Assembly: GCF_015350995.1 (NCBI RefSeq)
Contig: NZ_JADKRW010000007.1
Span: 62,001 to 126,000, forward strand
Length of the DNA stretch: 64,000 nt
Direction: 5' to 3'
Origin: Curtobacterium sp. VKM Ac-1393
GTDB taxonomy: Bacteria; Actinomycetota; Actinomycetes; Actinomycetales; Microbacteriaceae
Part shown: positions 7,593-18,519 of the stretch, piece by piece
How positions within the stretch are numbered: position 1 is the stretch's first letter
How the letters are laid out: every line of letters begins with the position of its first letter
Position numbers and translations under genes: made by a program
The notes under the pieces: generated by a model
Seen by the model: only the letters and a program-made list of their open reading frames with translations
Database searches by the model: none
What the model was told of the DNA's origin: nothing

Positions 7593-8543
7593 ATGACAGC
7601 AGAACGAACGAGCGTGCAGGACGATGTCCGATCCGCCGACGTCGACGAAGCACGCGACTTCCTGGTCGGGGCGTACGACGCCTCCGAATGGCGCGCCGAG
7701 ACGACGGCGCAGCCGTTCACGTTCCGGTACTCGGCGGTGGGCGACACGACCATGACGCTGCGTGCCATCCGGTTCGACGGGCACCTCGAAGGCGTGATGA
7801 CGCCGTCGGACGACTTCGTCGTGCAGTGGATCACCCGGGGTTCCGGTTTCATCGGCGAAGGCGACGACCGCCTCGTGAGTGCGCCGGGCCGACCGCAGTT
7901 GTGGCCACAGGACGGCGCCGCGTTCACGTACCAGGACTACGACCAGCGACTCGTCCAGATCAACCGCGCGTCGCTCGAGGAGGTCGCCGGCGAACGCGGC
8001 GCCGCCTCCGGGGGCGTGCAGCTCGACCACACCGTGCAGCCAGACGACCGCGCGGTGACGATGTGGCGGAACACGGTGAAGCTCATCTCGCACACCGTCC
8101 TCGATCGGAAGGTCTCGCCGCTGCTGCAGGCGGAGATGGGGCGGCTGGGCGCCCTGGCCCTCCTCGAGCTGTACCCGGTCGTGTCGGCGACCCTGCCGGA
8201 CGAGCTCATGCTGCCGCGCAACTCGCACATCCGTCGGGCCGTCGAGTACGTGCACGAGCACGCCCACCTGCCGATCACGACGACGGACCTGGCCGAGGTC
8301 GCCTCGCTGAGCCTGCGTGCGTTGCAGCAGGCGTTCCAGCGACAGCTCGGGGTGAGCCCCAACGGCTACCTGCGCGGGGTCCGTCTCGACCGTGTGCGCG
8401 ACGAGCTGCTCCACGCCGATCCGACAGCGACGAGCATCGCCGACGTCGCACGGCAGTGGGGGTTCGCCCACGCGGGCCGGTTCTCCGCCGCGTACCTCGA
8501 GCGGCACGGCGAGTACCCGCGGGACACGGTGCGACGGGCGTGA
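7593..8543 (+). CDS. AraC-family transcriptional regulator
   Basis: A 316-aa protein. The N-terminal half (about 1-200) is an AraC-type ligand or dimerisation domain (SDDFVVQWITRGSGFIGEGDDR). The C-terminal half has the two HTH motifs: ITTTDLAEVASLSLRALQQAF with LGVSPNGYLRGVRLDRVRDEL, then TSIADVARQWGFAHAGRFSAAY, with the AraC signature. The ATG at 7593 has no strong Shine-Dalgarno. It overlaps the next gene by 4 bp (GTGA), so the EEP-family protein is co-expressed. It is divergent from the small-ORF operon, a likely target. Confidence 0.85.
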   Translation: MTAERTSVQDDVRSADVDEARDFLVGAYDASEWRAETTAQPFTFRYSAVGDTTMTLRAIRFDGHLEGVMTPSDDFVVQWITRGSGFIGEGDDRLVSAPGRPQLWPQDGAAFTYQDYDQRLVQINRASLEEVAGERGAASGGVQLDHTVQPDDRAVTMWRNTVKLISHTVLDRKVSPLLQAEMGRLGALALLELYPVVSATLPDELMLPRNSHIRRAVEYVHEHAHLPITTTDLAEVASLSLRALQQAFQRQLGVSPNGYLRGVRLDRVRDELLHADPTATSIADVARQWGFAHAGRFSAAYLERHGEYPRDTVRRA

Positions 8544-9520
8544 CCGGGACGGCACCGAACCGCCGGACCGTCGCGTCCACCGTCGTCTTCGTGGTGGTGG
8601 CGCTCGGCAGTGTGTTCGTCTTCGCCCCGTGGCTCGGGATCGCCCGCGCGCCGGTCCTCGCTGCGCTGCTGCCCGCCCGCGCGGTGGTGTCGGTCGGCTT
8701 CGTCGTCGTGGCCGTGGCGCTGATCGTCCTCGGCATCGTGCGGCGCCGGGTGCGGGTCGTCGCCTTCGTGGTCGGCGCCGTGCTCGTCGCCCTCGCGGGA
8801 GCGAACGCCGTGGTCCTCGGGGCGAGGGGCTTCGACGCCGAGCCGCCGCACGCGGCTGGCCTCCGCGTGTTCGAGTGGAACACGAACGGCGGTCTCGTCG
8901 GAGCCACGGCGATCGGGCGCGCTGCCTCGGCGGCCCGCGCCGACGTGGTCGTGCTGCCCGACGCCGGCTCGCTCGCCGCTGCCGAGGACGTCGCCGACGC
9001 GATGCGACAGGGCGACCGACCGGTGCACGTGTTCGCCGAGCCTGGTGCGCAGGTCGCCGTGCTCGTCCGGGACGACCTCGCCGCGCACGCCACGATGCGC
9101 CCGGGCATCGATCCGGTGAAGACCCTGGTCGTGTCGGTTCCGGGAGCCCCCACGATCGTCGCGGTGCACGCGCCGCAGCCCGTCCTGCGCGGACTCGCGG
9201 GGTGGCGTGCGGACCTCGACTGGGTGCGCCGGACGTGCGCGGACGATGCCGAGGTCATCGTCGCCGGGGACTTCAACGCATCGGTGGACGCTTTCGGGGG
9301 TGGCGGACTCGGAGCCTGTCAGGACGCCGCGTCGACCGTGCACGCCGCGGCCCTCGGGACCTGGCCCACCTCGGTCGTCCCGGCACTCGCGATGCCGCTC
9401 GACCACACCCTGGTGAGCCCGGCGGCGGGCGTGGTCAGGTCGTGGACGGTCGTCCGGACCGAGGACAGGTCCGGAGCGCGGCACCGACCGACCGTCACGG
9501 TCATCGGCGCGCGGCGCTGA
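8540..9520 (+). CDS. Membrane-anchored endonuclease/exonuclease/phosphatase-family protein
   Basis: The protein has 326 aa from the GTG at 8540, which overlaps the AraC stop. The longer open frame upstream is a shadow of the AraC gene. Three hydrophobic helices lie in residues 10-105; an extracytoplasmic EEP domain follows. EEP marks are FEWNTN (metal-binding Asn), AGDFNAS (catalytic Asp and Asn) and the C-terminal LDHTLVS with the catalytic His; the usual GH before it is not clear. It resembles YafD-like proteins, which are phosphodiesterases of unknown substrate. Coupling to an AraC regulator suggests a condition-specific envelope role. Confidence 0.75.
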   Translation: MTGTAPNRRTVASTVVFVVVALGSVFVFAPWLGIARAPVLAALLPARAVVSVGFVVVAVALIVLGIVRRRVRVVAFVVGAVLVALAGANAVVLGARGFDAEPPHAAGLRVFEWNTNGGLVGATAIGRAASAARADVVVLPDAGSLAAAEDVADAMRQGDRPVHVFAEPGAQVAVLVRDDLAAHATMRPGIDPVKTLVVSVPGAPTIVAVHAPQPVLRGLAGWRADLDWVRRTCADDAEVIVAGDFNASVDAFGGGGLGACQDAASTVHAAALGTWPTSVVPALAMPLDHTLVSPAAGVVRSWTVVRTEDRSGARHRPTVTVIGARR

Positions 9521-9545
9521 TCCGCCGCACCTCCGCAGCGACGAT

Positions 9546-10415
9546 CTACTGCAGCCCGAACCCGCCGTCGCTCGTGAGCACCTGACCGACGACCCAGCTC
9601 CCCGCCGCGGTCGACAGCCACCCGATGAGCTCCGCCGGGTCCGTCGAGCGGCCGACCCGGCCGAACGGCGTGCCGGCGATGTACTCGTCGAGGTCCTCGA
9701 GCGAACGGTCCGTGGTCTCCGGGTCCATGTAGCCGGTGTTGACCGGTCCGGGGTTGATCGTGTTGAGCACGATGCCGAGTTCGAGCAGTTCCGCTGCGAC
9801 GGTGGCGGTGACCCCGGCCAGCGCCGCCTTGCTGGCGGCGTACGCGACCTCGCCGCGCATCGCGCCGTGGATCTGGCCCGACGTCATCCAGAAGACGTGG
9901 CCCTGCGCCTCGGCGTACGGTCCGGCGCCGGTGATGCGGTCTCCGGGCCGCCGCGGTGCGTCGCCCTGCGGTGCACGCAGTCGGGCGAACTCCGCCGTGA
10001 GGAGCAGCGTCGCGCGGGTGTTGACCTCCCAGAACGCGCTGAGCCGCTCGGGGGTCATGTCGAGGATACTGCCGTCGTCCCCGCTCTTCGCCTGGTTGCA
10101 CACGAGGACGTCGAGTCGTCCGGTGCGCTCGACCGCGGCGCCCATGACGTCCGGGATCGTCGTCGGGTCGGAGAGGTCGGCGGCGACGTCGGCGAACACC
10201 GCACCGTCCGCCAGGTGGGCACGGAGTTCGTCACGCACCGCGTCGAGGTCGTCGCCGCCCCACGGGAGCTCGAGGTCGTGCGGCCGGTGGTGGTGGATGA
10301 CGATGTTCGCCCCGAGCGAGGCGAGCTTGCCGGCGACGGCGAACCCGATGCCGCGTCGACGCGAGACGCCGGTGACCAGGGCGGTCTTGCCGAGCAGGGG
10401 AAGGTGTGCGGACAT
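9546..10415 (-). CDS. SDR-family oxidoreductase
   Basis: A 289-aa classical-type short-chain dehydrogenase, slightly long. The cofactor motif is TGVSRRRGIG (16-25); the arginines just after TGxS favour NADP. Then come VCNQAK in place of NNAG, the catalytic Ser in WMTSGQIHG, and Y-x3-K in AYAASK. The C-terminal SDGGFGL is normal for the family. The substrate is unknown. It lies upstream of, and in the same direction as, no close partner: the esterase starts 55 bp on the other side, so a link to xylan use is only positional. It is convergent with the EEP gene, 25 bp apart. Confidence 0.85.
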   Translation of the reverse strand: MSAHLPLLGKTALVTGVSRRRGIGFAVAGKLASLGANIVIHHHRPHDLELPWGGDDLDAVRDELRAHLADGAVFADVAADLSDPTTIPDVMGAAVERTGRLDVLVCNQAKSGDDGSILDMTPERLSAFWEVNTRATLLLTAEFARLRAPQGDAPRRPGDRITGAGPYAEAQGHVFWMTSGQIHGAMRGEVAYAASKAALAGVTATVAAELLELGIVLNTINPGPVNTGYMDPETTDRSLEDLDEYIAGTPFGRVGRSTDPAELIGWLSTAAGSWVVGQVLTSDGGFGLQ

Positions 10416-10469
10416 GGTGAACCTCTCGATCGCGCCGTGGTCGGGCGCACAGATGGAATCGGAGACGGT

Positions 10470-11498
10470 TCAGGAGCACTGCACGGAACCGACCATACCT
10501 CGTGATCGCAGGAACGCCACCTGTCGTTCCCAGTGCCGGAACCCGCCGCCCTCGTGCCCGTTGTACGGGTACACCTCGATCTGGCGATCGTCCGGGCCGA
10601 GCGCACCGGTCGACCCGAGCGCGTTGAAGGCGGCGAAGGTCGTGCGCGGCGGCACGACGTCGTCCATCAGGGCGACGGAGAACAGCGCCGGCGCGGTGAT
10701 GCCGGCGGCGTGGTTGACCCCGTCGAAGTACGACGCGGTCTCCCACACGTGGTCGACGGTGTCACAGTGCACGGCCAGGTAGCCGGCGAGCTCCAGGTAC
10801 GGGCCGCCGACGGCGACGTCGGTGCCACCCTCCCAGTCGCACAGGAACGCGACGTCCGGCAGCACCGCGGTGATCGGTCCGACGTGCGCCTCGACCAGGG
10901 CCGCGGCGGCGATCGCGATGCCGCCGCCCTGGCTGCCCCCGGTCAGCGCGATGCGCGCCGGGTCGATGCCGGGCAGCGTCCGGACGGCGTCGACCAGCCG
11001 GACGGCGTCGGTGTACACGCGGCGGTAGTAGTGGTCGGCGGGGGAGCCGATGCCGCTCGTCATCCACCCGCTCGTGCGGGGCCCGGAGCCGTGTGGGTCG
11101 GGGGTGTCGCCACCGGCCCACCCGCTGCCCTGGCCGCGGGTGTCCATGACCACGTGCACGTACCCGGCGAGGGCCCAGTCCACGCGTTCGCCGGGGCGCC
11201 CGCGTCCGCCGCCGTAGCCGAGGAACTCGACCACGACCGGCAGCGCGGCGTCGCGACCGGCCAGCGGTCGGGAGACCCAGGCACGCACGGGATCGCCGGC
11301 GAAGCCCGGGAACGTCAGGTCCTCGACGACCAGTCCGGTCACCGGGGTGTCGGCCGGTGCGAGGACGGGCGCCGTCCCCGCACCGGCCGCCCGGGCCGCG
11401 GTGATCGTGTCCGCCCAGAACGCGTCGAAGTCGTCCGGTCGTCGGACCTCGGGCCGGTGCGCGCGGAGCGCCTCCAGGGGCAGGTCGGTGCGTGGCAC
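10470..11498 (-). CDS. Acetyl-xylan esterase / cephalosporin-C deacetylase family
   Basis: A 342-aa CE7-type alpha/beta hydrolase that removes acetyl groups from xylo-oligosaccharides. Marks: RGQGSG (121-126), the nucleophile Ser189 in GGSQGGG, Asp280 in MDDVVPPRT and His315 in YNGHEGGG, the standard CE7 triad. There is no signal peptide, which fits an enzyme acting on imported oligosaccharides. It ends the xylA-xylB-esterase run, 12 bp after the xylB stop, so it is probably part of the xylose operon controlled from the region near 14200. Confidence 0.9.
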   Translation of the reverse strand: MPRTDLPLEALRAHRPEVRRPDDFDAFWADTITAARAAGAGTAPVLAPADTPVTGLVVEDLTFPGFAGDPVRAWVSRPLAGRDAALPVVVEFLGYGGGRGRPGERVDWALAGYVHVVMDTRGQGSGWAGGDTPDPHGSGPRTSGWMTSGIGSPADHYYRRVYTDAVRLVDAVRTLPGIDPARIALTGGSQGGGIAIAAAALVEAHVGPITAVLPDVAFLCDWEGGTDVAVGGPYLELAGYLAVHCDTVDHVWETASYFDGVNHAAGITAPALFSVALMDDVVPPRTTFAAFNALGSTGALGPDDRQIEVYPYNGHEGGGFRHWERQVAFLRSRGMVGSVQCS

Positions 11499-11510
11499 GG
11501 GTCTCCTTCG

Positions 11511-12974
11511 TCAGCGCGCCGCGGCGCGGTACTGCTCGAGCACCTCGGGGTGCGGGTCCGCCGGCACGGTCGTCGTCGCGATCTCCCACGACGGCAGCGC
11601 GCCGGTCAGTGCCCAGGCTGCCTGACGCGCGGCCCCCGAGGCCACGTACTCGCCCGGGTCCGGGATGAGCACGTCCCGCCCGAACACCTGCGCGGCGACG
11701 GTCCGGACGGCCTCGTTGCGTGCGGCCCCGCCGATGAGCAGCAGCCGCGACACGGTGACCCCCGTGTCCTCGACCGCGGCGAGCCCGTCGGCCAGGGCGC
11801 ACAGCATGCCCTCCACCGCGGCACGCGCCAGGTGCGGCCGGTCGGTCGTCCCCGGGGTCATCCCGAGCAGCGACGCGGTCGCGTCCGGCCGGTTGGGCGT
11901 GCGCTCGCCGACGAAGTACGGCACGAGCACCAGCCCGTCGGCCCCGGCCGGTGCCTGCAGCGCCAGCTCGCCGAGGGCGTCGTGGTCGACGCCGAGCAGG
12001 CCGCCGATCACCTCGAGCACGCGGGCCGCGTTGAGCGTCGTGACGATCGGGAGGCGCGACCCGGTTCCGTCGGCGAAGCCCGCCACGGTCCCGCTCGGGT
12101 CCAGGACCTCGGTCGCGGTGACGCCGAAGACCGTTCCGCTGGTCCCCAGGGAGACCGCGACGTCGCCCGGGCCGAGCCCGAGGCCGAGCGCTGCCCCGGC
12201 GTTGTCGCCGAGTCCGGCCGCCACGACCAGGCCGGCCGGCGCGACCGCGCCGTTCGGCAGTGCGACGTCGACGTCGAGCGTCCCCATCGCCTCGTCGTGG
12301 GCGACCACCCTCGGCACGACGACCCCGGACGCCTCGGTGTCGCCGGCGACGCGCATGCGGCGGCCGAGCGCGAGTTCGAACAGCTCCGGGTCGTACTGTC
12401 GGCGCACCGGGTCCCAGTAGGCCGTGCCGCTGGCGTCCGAGGCGTCGGTCGCCAGGGAGTCCAGGTCCGGCCCGAGCGGACTCTCGTCGGCCGGGCCGTA
12501 CCCGCGCAGCCGCCACGACAACCAGTCGTGGGGGAGCGCGACGGCCGCGACGCGGCCGGCGTCGTCCGGCTCGGCGTCGCGGAGCCACCGCAGCTTGGTA
12601 CCGGTGAACGACGCGACCGGCACCAGACCCGTCCGGGTGACCCACGCCTCCCGTCCGAGCTCCTCGACCATCTGCGCGGCCGCATCCGCACTGCGGACGT
12701 CGTTCCAGAGCAGGGCGTCGCGGACCACGCGACCGTCGGCGTCGAGCGCGACCATGCCGTGCTGCTGCCCGGCGATCGCGACGGCACCGACGTCGGCGAG
12801 CCCACCGGCGTCCGCGATCGCGGCGCCGAGGGCGTCCCACCAGTGGCGGGGGTCGACGGACGTGCCGTCCGGGTGGGACGCGCGGCCCTCGCGGACGACG
12901 GCACCGGTGTCCGCGTCGAGGATCGTGACCTTGCAGGACTGGGTCGACGAGTCGACCCCCGCCACCATCGTCAT
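11511..12974 (-). CDS. xylB: Xylulokinase
   Basis: A 487-aa FGGY-family kinase that phosphorylates D-xylulose to D-xylulose-5-phosphate for the pentose phosphate pathway. Marks: the N-terminal [10 protein letters not shown] phosphate-binding loop, the sugar contact IAGQQHGMV, the catalytic Asp in [18 protein letters not shown] and the C-terminal [12 protein letters not shown]. The ATG at 12974 shares one base with the xylA stop (TGATG), so translation is coupled; a second in-frame ATG two codons on is an alternative. The partner xylA just upstream makes the assignment secure within the FGGY family. Confidence 0.95.
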   Translation of the reverse strand: MTMVAGVDSSTQSCKVTILDADTGAVVREGRASHPDGTSVDPRHWWDALGAAIADAGGLADVGAVAIAGQQHGMVALDADGRVVRDALLWNDVRSADAAAQMVEELGREAWVTRTGLVPVASFTGTKLRWLRDAEPDDAGRVAAVALPHDWLSWRLRGYGPADESPLGPDLDSLATDASDASGTAYWDPVRRQYDPELFELALGRRMRVAGDTEASGVVVPRVVAHDEAMGTLDVDVALPNGAVAPAGLVVAAGLGDNAGAALGLGLGPGDVAVSLGTSGTVFGVTATEVLDPSGTVAGFADGTGSRLPIVTTLNAARVLEVIGGLLGVDHDALGELALQAPAGADGLVLVPYFVGERTPNRPDATASLLGMTPGTTDRPHLARAAVEGMLCALADGLAAVEDTGVTVSRLLLIGGAARNEAVRTVAAQVFGRDVLIPDPGEYVASGAARQAAWALTGALPSWEIATTTVPADPHPEVLEQYRAAAR

Positions 12975-14167
12975 CAGTTGCGCGCGCCGAGCAGGTGCTC
13001 GATGGCGAGCTGCTGCAGCCGGACGAAGCCGAAGCCCTTGCCGCCGAAGTACGCGTCGGCGTCGAAGTCCTCGTACGCCGAGCGGTCGGCGAGGAACGTG
13101 TCGTAGGACTCGCCGTCGTTCAGGGTCGGCGTGCTGAGCTCGCCGACCTTCGACGCCTCGAGCGCGGCCTGCACCTCGGGGTCGGCGCGGAAGGCCTGCG
13201 CGCGCTCCTTGAGGAGCAGGTACATGCGCATGTTCGCTGCGGCCGAGTCCCAGACGCCCGTGATGTCCTCGGTCCGGCTCGGCTTGTAGTCGAAGTGGCG
13301 CGGGCCGTCGTACGCCTGACCGCCCTGCGGCGAACCGTGCTCGAGCAGGTCGACGAGTGAGAACGCGTTCTGCAGGTCGCCGTGGCCGAACACCAGGTCC
13401 TGGTCGTACTTGATGCCGCGCTGGCCGTTCAGGTCGATGTGGAAGAGCTTGCCCTGGTACAGCGCCTGGGCGATGCCGGCCGTGAAGTTCAGGCCCGCCA
13501 TCTGCTCGTGGCCGACCTCGGGGTTGATGCCGAAGAGCTCCGGGCGCTCGAGGGTCTCGGTGAAGGCGATCGCGTGGCCGAGGGTCGGCAGCAGGATGTC
13601 GCCGCGGGGCTCGTTCGGCTTCGGCTCGATGGCGAAGCGGATGCCGTAGCCCTTGTCGGTGACGTAGTCGGCGAGCAGGTTGACGGCCTCGCGGTAGCGC
13701 TCGAGCGCGGCCTGCACGTCCTTGGCGCTGTCGTACTCGGAGCCCTCGCGGCCGCCCCACATCACGAAGGTCGACGCACCGAGCTCGGCGGCGAGGTCGA
13801 TGTTGCGCAGGACCTTGCGGAGCGCGAACCGGCGGACCTGGCGGTCGTTCGAGGTGAAGCCGCCGTCCTTGAAGACCGGGGCGGAGAACAGGTTCGTCGT
13901 CACCATCGGCACGATGAGCCCGGTCGAGTCGAGGGCGCCCTTGAGGCGGTCGATCTGCGTCTGACGCTCGGCGTCTGTCGAGCCGAAGGCGAACAGGTCG
14001 TCGTCGTGGAAGGTCAGGCCGTAGGCGCCGAGCTCGTCGAGCTTCTCGACCGCCTCGACCACGTCGAGGGCCGGTCGGGTGGGGCCGCCGAAGGGGTCTG
14101 AGCCGTTGTAGCCGATGGTCCAGAGACCGAAGGAGAACTTGTCTGCACGGGTGGGCGTCGTTGCCAT
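12974..14167 (-). CDS. xylA: Xylose isomerase
   Basis: A 397-aa class I (actinobacterial-type) xylose isomerase, converting D-xylose to D-xylulose. His54 and Asp57 in LTFHDDDLF are the catalytic pair. Metal ligands lie in [10 protein letters not shown] (Glu, about 185), NPEVGHEQ (Glu and His, about 220) and FHIDLNGQ with [12 protein letters not shown]. The ATG at 14167 was chosen because it starts the conserved ADKFSFGLW region; a GTG three codons upstream is possible. It is the first gene of xylA-xylB-esterase and is transcribed from an intergenic region with a perfect 19-bp palindrome, probably the ROK/XylR site. Confidence 0.96.
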   Translation of the reverse strand: MATTPTRADKFSFGLWTIGYNGSDPFGGPTRPALDVVEAVEKLDELGAYGLTFHDDDLFAFGSTDAERQTQIDRLKGALDSTGLIVPMVTTNLFSAPVFKDGGFTSNDRQVRRFALRKVLRNIDLAAELGASTFVMWGGREGSEYDSAKDVQAALERYREAVNLLADYVTDKGYGIRFAIEPKPNEPRGDILLPTLGHAIAFTETLERPELFGINPEVGHEQMAGLNFTAGIAQALYQGKLFHIDLNGQRGIKYDQDLVFGHGDLQNAFSLVDLLEHGSPQGGQAYDGPRHFDYKPSRTEDITGVWDSAAANMRMYLLLKERAQAFRADPEVQAALEASKVGELSTPTLNDGESYDTFLADRSAYEDFDADAYFGGKGFGFVRLQQLAIEHLLGARN

Positions 14168-14195
14168 GGTGATCACCGTTCGTCGTCGAAACAAA

Positions 14196-14214
14196 ATGTT
14201 GCCGCGCCCAACAT
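14196..14214. promoter_or_regulatory. Palindromic operator between xylA and the Gfo cluster (probable XylR site)
   Basis: ATGTTG-N7-CAACAT is perfectly symmetric and sits 29 bp upstream of the xylA start. A TAGTGT box (14221-14226) and AAAGGAG (14251-14257) serve the divergent Gfo gene. One repressor here could control both directions. The best candidate is the ROK protein encoded at 18520, since ROK repressors of xylose genes bind long palindromes near xylA. Confidence 0.65.
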
Positions 14215-14264
14215 AAGCGGTAGTGTTGGCTGTGGCAAGGACGTGATCGCAAAGGAGCGAGCGG

Positions 14265-15461
14265 ATGGCAAGTGTGTCGACGGCACAGGAACGACTGCGG
14301 GTCGCCATGATCGGGCACGGCTTCATGGGAGCCGCGCACTCACAGGCGTGGCGGACCGCCCCCAGGTTCTTCGACCTCGGGGTCGAACCCGAGATGGCGG
14401 TGATCGTCGGCCGCGATCCGGAACGCACCGAAGCCGCCCGGGTGCAGTACGGCTGGCAGACCGCCTCCACCGACTGGCGTGCCGTCGTGGCCGACCCGGA
14501 CATCGACGTCGTCGACATCGTGTCACCCGGCTCGTCGCACGTCGAGATCGCCATCGCCGCGCTCGAGGCCGGCAAGCACGTCCTGTGCGAGAAGCCCCTC
14601 GCCAACACCGTCGAACAGGCCGAGGCGATGACTGCGGCCGCCGACGCCGCTCGGGCGCACGGGGTCCGCGCCATGGTCGGGTTCAGCTACCGCCGGGTGC
14701 CGGCCATCGCCCTGGCCCGGCAGCTCGTGCAGGACGGCCGGATCGGGACCGTCCGCCAGGTCCGCGCGCTGTACCTGCAGGACTGGTTGGCCGACGCCGA
14801 GGGCCCGATGACCTGGCGGCTCGACAAGTCGCTCGCCGGGTCGGGTGCGCTCGGTGACATCGGTGCGCACGCGATCGACCTGGTCGAGCACGTCACCGGC
14901 GCGTCGCTCGCCACGGTGTCCGGCACGCTCGAGACCTTCGTCACCGAGCGGCCGCTCATGGCCGAGGGCGTCGGACTGTCCGGCACCGCCTCCGAGGAGC
15001 GCGGCCAGGTCACGGTGGACGACGCGGCGTTCTTCACCGCCCGACTCGGTGGCGGCGCAGCCGACGGCGCGATCGGCACGTTCGAGGCCACGCGCTACGC
15101 CACCGGTCGCAAGAACGGCCTGACGCTCGAGATCAGCGGGTCCGAGGGGGCGATCCAGTTCGACCTCGAGTCCATGAACGAACTGCGGCTGTACGAGTCG
15201 TCGGCACCCGCGGGGGAGCAGGGCTTCCGGCGCATCCTGGTCACCGAACCCGAGCACCCCTACATGGCGGCGTGGTGGCCCACCGGACACCTCATCGGGT
15301 ACGAGCACACCTTCAGCCACCAGGTGAAGGACTTCGTCGAGGCGATCGTCGCCGGCACCGACCCGTCGCCGTCGTTCGCGGACGGCCTGCACGTGCAGCG
15401 GGTGCTCGACGCCGTCGAACGCAGTGCCGCCGACGGCAGCAGCTGGACGGTGACCTCGTGA
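14265..15461 (+). CDS. Gfo/Idh/MocA-family oxidoreductase 1
   Basis: A 398-aa NAD(P)-dependent sugar dehydrogenase. The Rossmann motif is [11 protein letters not shown] (about 15-25), the nicotinamide-side motif is CEKPLAN (about 105-111), and [10 protein letters not shown] in the second domain is typical of the family. Members oxidise or reduce one hydroxyl of sugars, often C3. It is divergent from xylA and is the first of four coupled genes (Gfo, ThuA, Gfo, TIM barrel). RBS AAAGGAG lies 7 bp from the ATG. The substrate is unknown. Confidence 0.9.
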   Translation: MASVSTAQERLRVAMIGHGFMGAAHSQAWRTAPRFFDLGVEPEMAVIVGRDPERTEAARVQYGWQTASTDWRAVVADPDIDVVDIVSPGSSHVEIAIAALEAGKHVLCEKPLANTVEQAEAMTAAADAARAHGVRAMVGFSYRRVPAIALARQLVQDGRIGTVRQVRALYLQDWLADAEGPMTWRLDKSLAGSGALGDIGAHAIDLVEHVTGASLATVSGTLETFVTERPLMAEGVGLSGTASEERGQVTVDDAAFFTARLGGGAADGAIGTFEATRYATGRKNGLTLEISGSEGAIQFDLESMNELRLYESSAPAGEQGFRRILVTEPEHPYMAAWWPTGHLIGYEHTFSHQVKDFVEAIVAGTDPSPSFADGLHVQRVLDAVERSAADGSSWTVTS

Positions 15462-16165
15462 CCGCCGCCGACGGCACACGCCAGGCGCTCGTCGTCCGCG
15501 GGGGCTGGGACGGCCACCAGCCCGTCGAGACCACCGACCTGTTCGTCCCGTTCCTGCGCGACCACGGGTTCGCGGTCCGGGTGTCGGACTCGACGGCCGT
15601 CTACGCCGACGCCGCCGTCATGGACGAGGTCGACCTGATCGTGCAGGTGGTCACCATGTCGACCATCGCCGACGACGAGTTCGCCGGGCTGCAGCGCGCG
15701 GTGCTGAACGGCGCCGGACTGGCCGGCTGGCACGGCGGGATCGCGGACGCGTTCCGGAACACCGCCGACTACCTGCACATGGTGGGCGGTCAGTTCGCGC
15801 ACCACGCCGGCAAACACCCCGACGAGCGCGTCGGGGAACAGTCCGACAACTACATCCCGTACACGGTGCACCTCACCGACCTCGGGCGGTCGCACCCGAT
15901 CACGCAGGGCATCGAGGACTTCGACCTCGTCACCGAGCAGTACTGGGTGCTGTCCGACGAGTACAACGACGTGCTCGCGACCACCACGCAGGAAGCGCGG
16001 GACTTCGACGCCTGGAACCGACCGGTCACGGCGCCGGCGATCTGGACCCGGCAGTGGGGACAGGGGCGCGTGTTCGTCTCGGCCCCCGGGCACCGGCTCG
16101 AGGTCGTCGAGTCGCAGCCACTCCGCACCATCATCGAACGGGGACTCCTGTGGGCAGCACGATGA
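15458..16165 (+). CDS. ThuA-like domain protein
   Basis: The protein has 235 aa from the GTG at 15458, overlapping the previous stop (GTGA). The fold is the class-I-glutamine-amidotransferase-like ThuA domain: ALVVRGGWDGHQP at the start, then GLAGWHGGIADAFR, HPITQGIEDF and GRVFVSAPGHRLE. ThuA proteins go with Gfo/Idh/MocA enzymes in trehalose and other 3-keto-sugar pathways; the exact reaction is unsettled. Position between two Gfo genes, with overlaps on both sides, argues for one pathway or complex. Confidence 0.85.
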   Translation: MTAADGTRQALVVRGGWDGHQPVETTDLFVPFLRDHGFAVRVSDSTAVYADAAVMDEVDLIVQVVTMSTIADDEFAGLQRAVLNGAGLAGWHGGIADAFRNTADYLHMVGGQFAHHAGKHPDERVGEQSDNYIPYTVHLTDLGRSHPITQGIEDFDLVTEQYWVLSDEYNDVLATTTQEARDFDAWNRPVTAPAIWTRQWGQGRVFVSAPGHRLEVVESQPLRTIIERGLLWAAR

Positions 16166-17262
16166 ACGAACCCGTCCTCCGCGTCGGGGTGGTGGGCGTC
16201 GGCGTGATCAGCCAGCAGTACTTCGAGCACTTCCCGTCCCTGCCCGGCCTGTCGCTCATCGCGGTCGCCGACCTCGACGTCGAACGCGCGCAGGCGGTCG
16301 GTGCCGCCCAGGGCGTGCGGGGCACCAGTGTCGACGAGCTGCTGGCGGCCGACGACGTCGACGTGGTCCTCAACCTGACGATCCCGGCCGCGCACGCCGA
16401 CATCGCCACCCGGGCGCTCGCCGCGGGCAAGCACGTCTACGGCGAGAAGCCCCTGGCGATGTCCACGGCCGAGGCCGAACCGGTGCTCGAGGCCGCCCGG
16501 ACCGCGGGCCTGCGGGTCGGCAGCGCCCCGGACACCGTGCTCGGCACCGGGATCCAGACCGCTCGGGCCGCTCTCGACGACGGCCTGATCGGCACCCCGG
16601 TCGGCGCAGCGGTCGCCTGGAGCGCCCCCGGGCACGAGCTCTGGCACCCGGCGCCCGCGTTCTACTACCAGCCCGGTGGCGGCCCGCTGCTCGACATGGG
16701 CCCGTACTACCTGACCAGCCTTGTCAGCTTCTTCGGCCCGGTCGTCCGGGTGAGCGGCAGCGCCACGCGCTCCACCCGCGAGCGGACCATCGCGACCGGA
16801 CCGAACGCCGGCACCGTGATCCCCGTCGACATCGACACCCACGTGGTCGCGATCCTCGAACACGAGAACGGCGTCGTCTCGACCGTCACCGTCTCGTTCG
16901 AGGTCTGGGCCACCCGGGCGCCGCTCTTCGAGGTGTACGGCACGGCCGGCACCCTCGGTGTGCCGGACCCGAACCGGTTCTCGGACCCGGTGTCGATCGC
17001 CACGGCGGACGACCGCGAGTGGCGCGAACTGCCGGTGTCCGCCGGGTACGCCGACGCCGGCCGTGGGTACGGTCTCGCCGACCTGGCGCACGCGATCGCC
17101 ACGGGCCGTCCGCACCGGGCCTCCGGCGACCTCGCGTTCCATGTGCTCGAGGTGATGGAGGCCGTCTCGGCCGCTGCCCGCGACCACACGGTAGTCGACG
17201 TGCACTCGCGCGTCGACCGACCCGCCACCGTCCCCGCCGGGTCCGCCCCCGGGTCGTGGTGA
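16162..17262 (+). CDS. Gfo/Idh/MocA-family oxidoreductase 2
   Basis: The protein has 366 aa from the ATG at 16162, overlapping the ThuA stop (ATGA). The Rossmann motif is [20 protein letters not shown] follows at about 97, and [13 protein letters not shown] replaces the usual GxxxHxxD, so the catalytic centre differs from that of copy 1. Two non-identical dehydrogenases in one operon suggest one oxidises a sugar and the other reduces a product, or that they act on different sugars. Confidence 0.88.
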   Translation: MNEPVLRVGVVGVGVISQQYFEHFPSLPGLSLIAVADLDVERAQAVGAAQGVRGTSVDELLAADDVDVVLNLTIPAAHADIATRALAAGKHVYGEKPLAMSTAEAEPVLEAARTAGLRVGSAPDTVLGTGIQTARAALDDGLIGTPVGAAVAWSAPGHELWHPAPAFYYQPGGGPLLDMGPYYLTSLVSFFGPVVRVSGSATRSTRERTIATGPNAGTVIPVDIDTHVVAILEHENGVVSTVTVSFEVWATRAPLFEVYGTAGTLGVPDPNRFSDPVSIATADDREWRELPVSAGYADAGRGYGLADLAHAIATGRPHRASGDLAFHVLEVMEAVSAAARDHTVVDVHSRVDRPATVPAGSAPGSW

Positions 17263-17314
17263 CGACGCTCGATCACAGCACGGACCCCGACCACCGCACG
17301 GAAGGACGACGACG

Positions 17315-18398
<1,084 letters not shown>

Positions 18399-18412
<14 letters not shown>

Positions 18413-18464
18413 GCGACACTCCTCGGGCCCGCGAGCGCGAGGACTGTCGCCCAGCGCGAGACTC
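18399..18464. repeat. Large imperfect palindrome at operon end
   Basis: Two 27-nt arms (18399-18425 and 18438-18464) match at about 24 positions: GAGACTCGCGCTGAGCGACA against its mirror. The left arm includes the stop codon of the TIM-barrel gene. It could be a terminator for the operon, or a mobile palindromic element that has landed at the gene end. Confidence 0.7.
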
Positions 18465-18519
18465 GGCGCAGCCCCACCCACCGACGCAACCGACCAACCG
18501 ACCGACGAGGAGGAGGCCC

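Noticed and set aside
11511..14339. Apparent fusion of xylA-antisense frame with xylB
   Set aside because: The upstream part is out of frame with xylA and Arg-rich. The conserved xylB start is the ATG at 12974, so the longer frame is chance.
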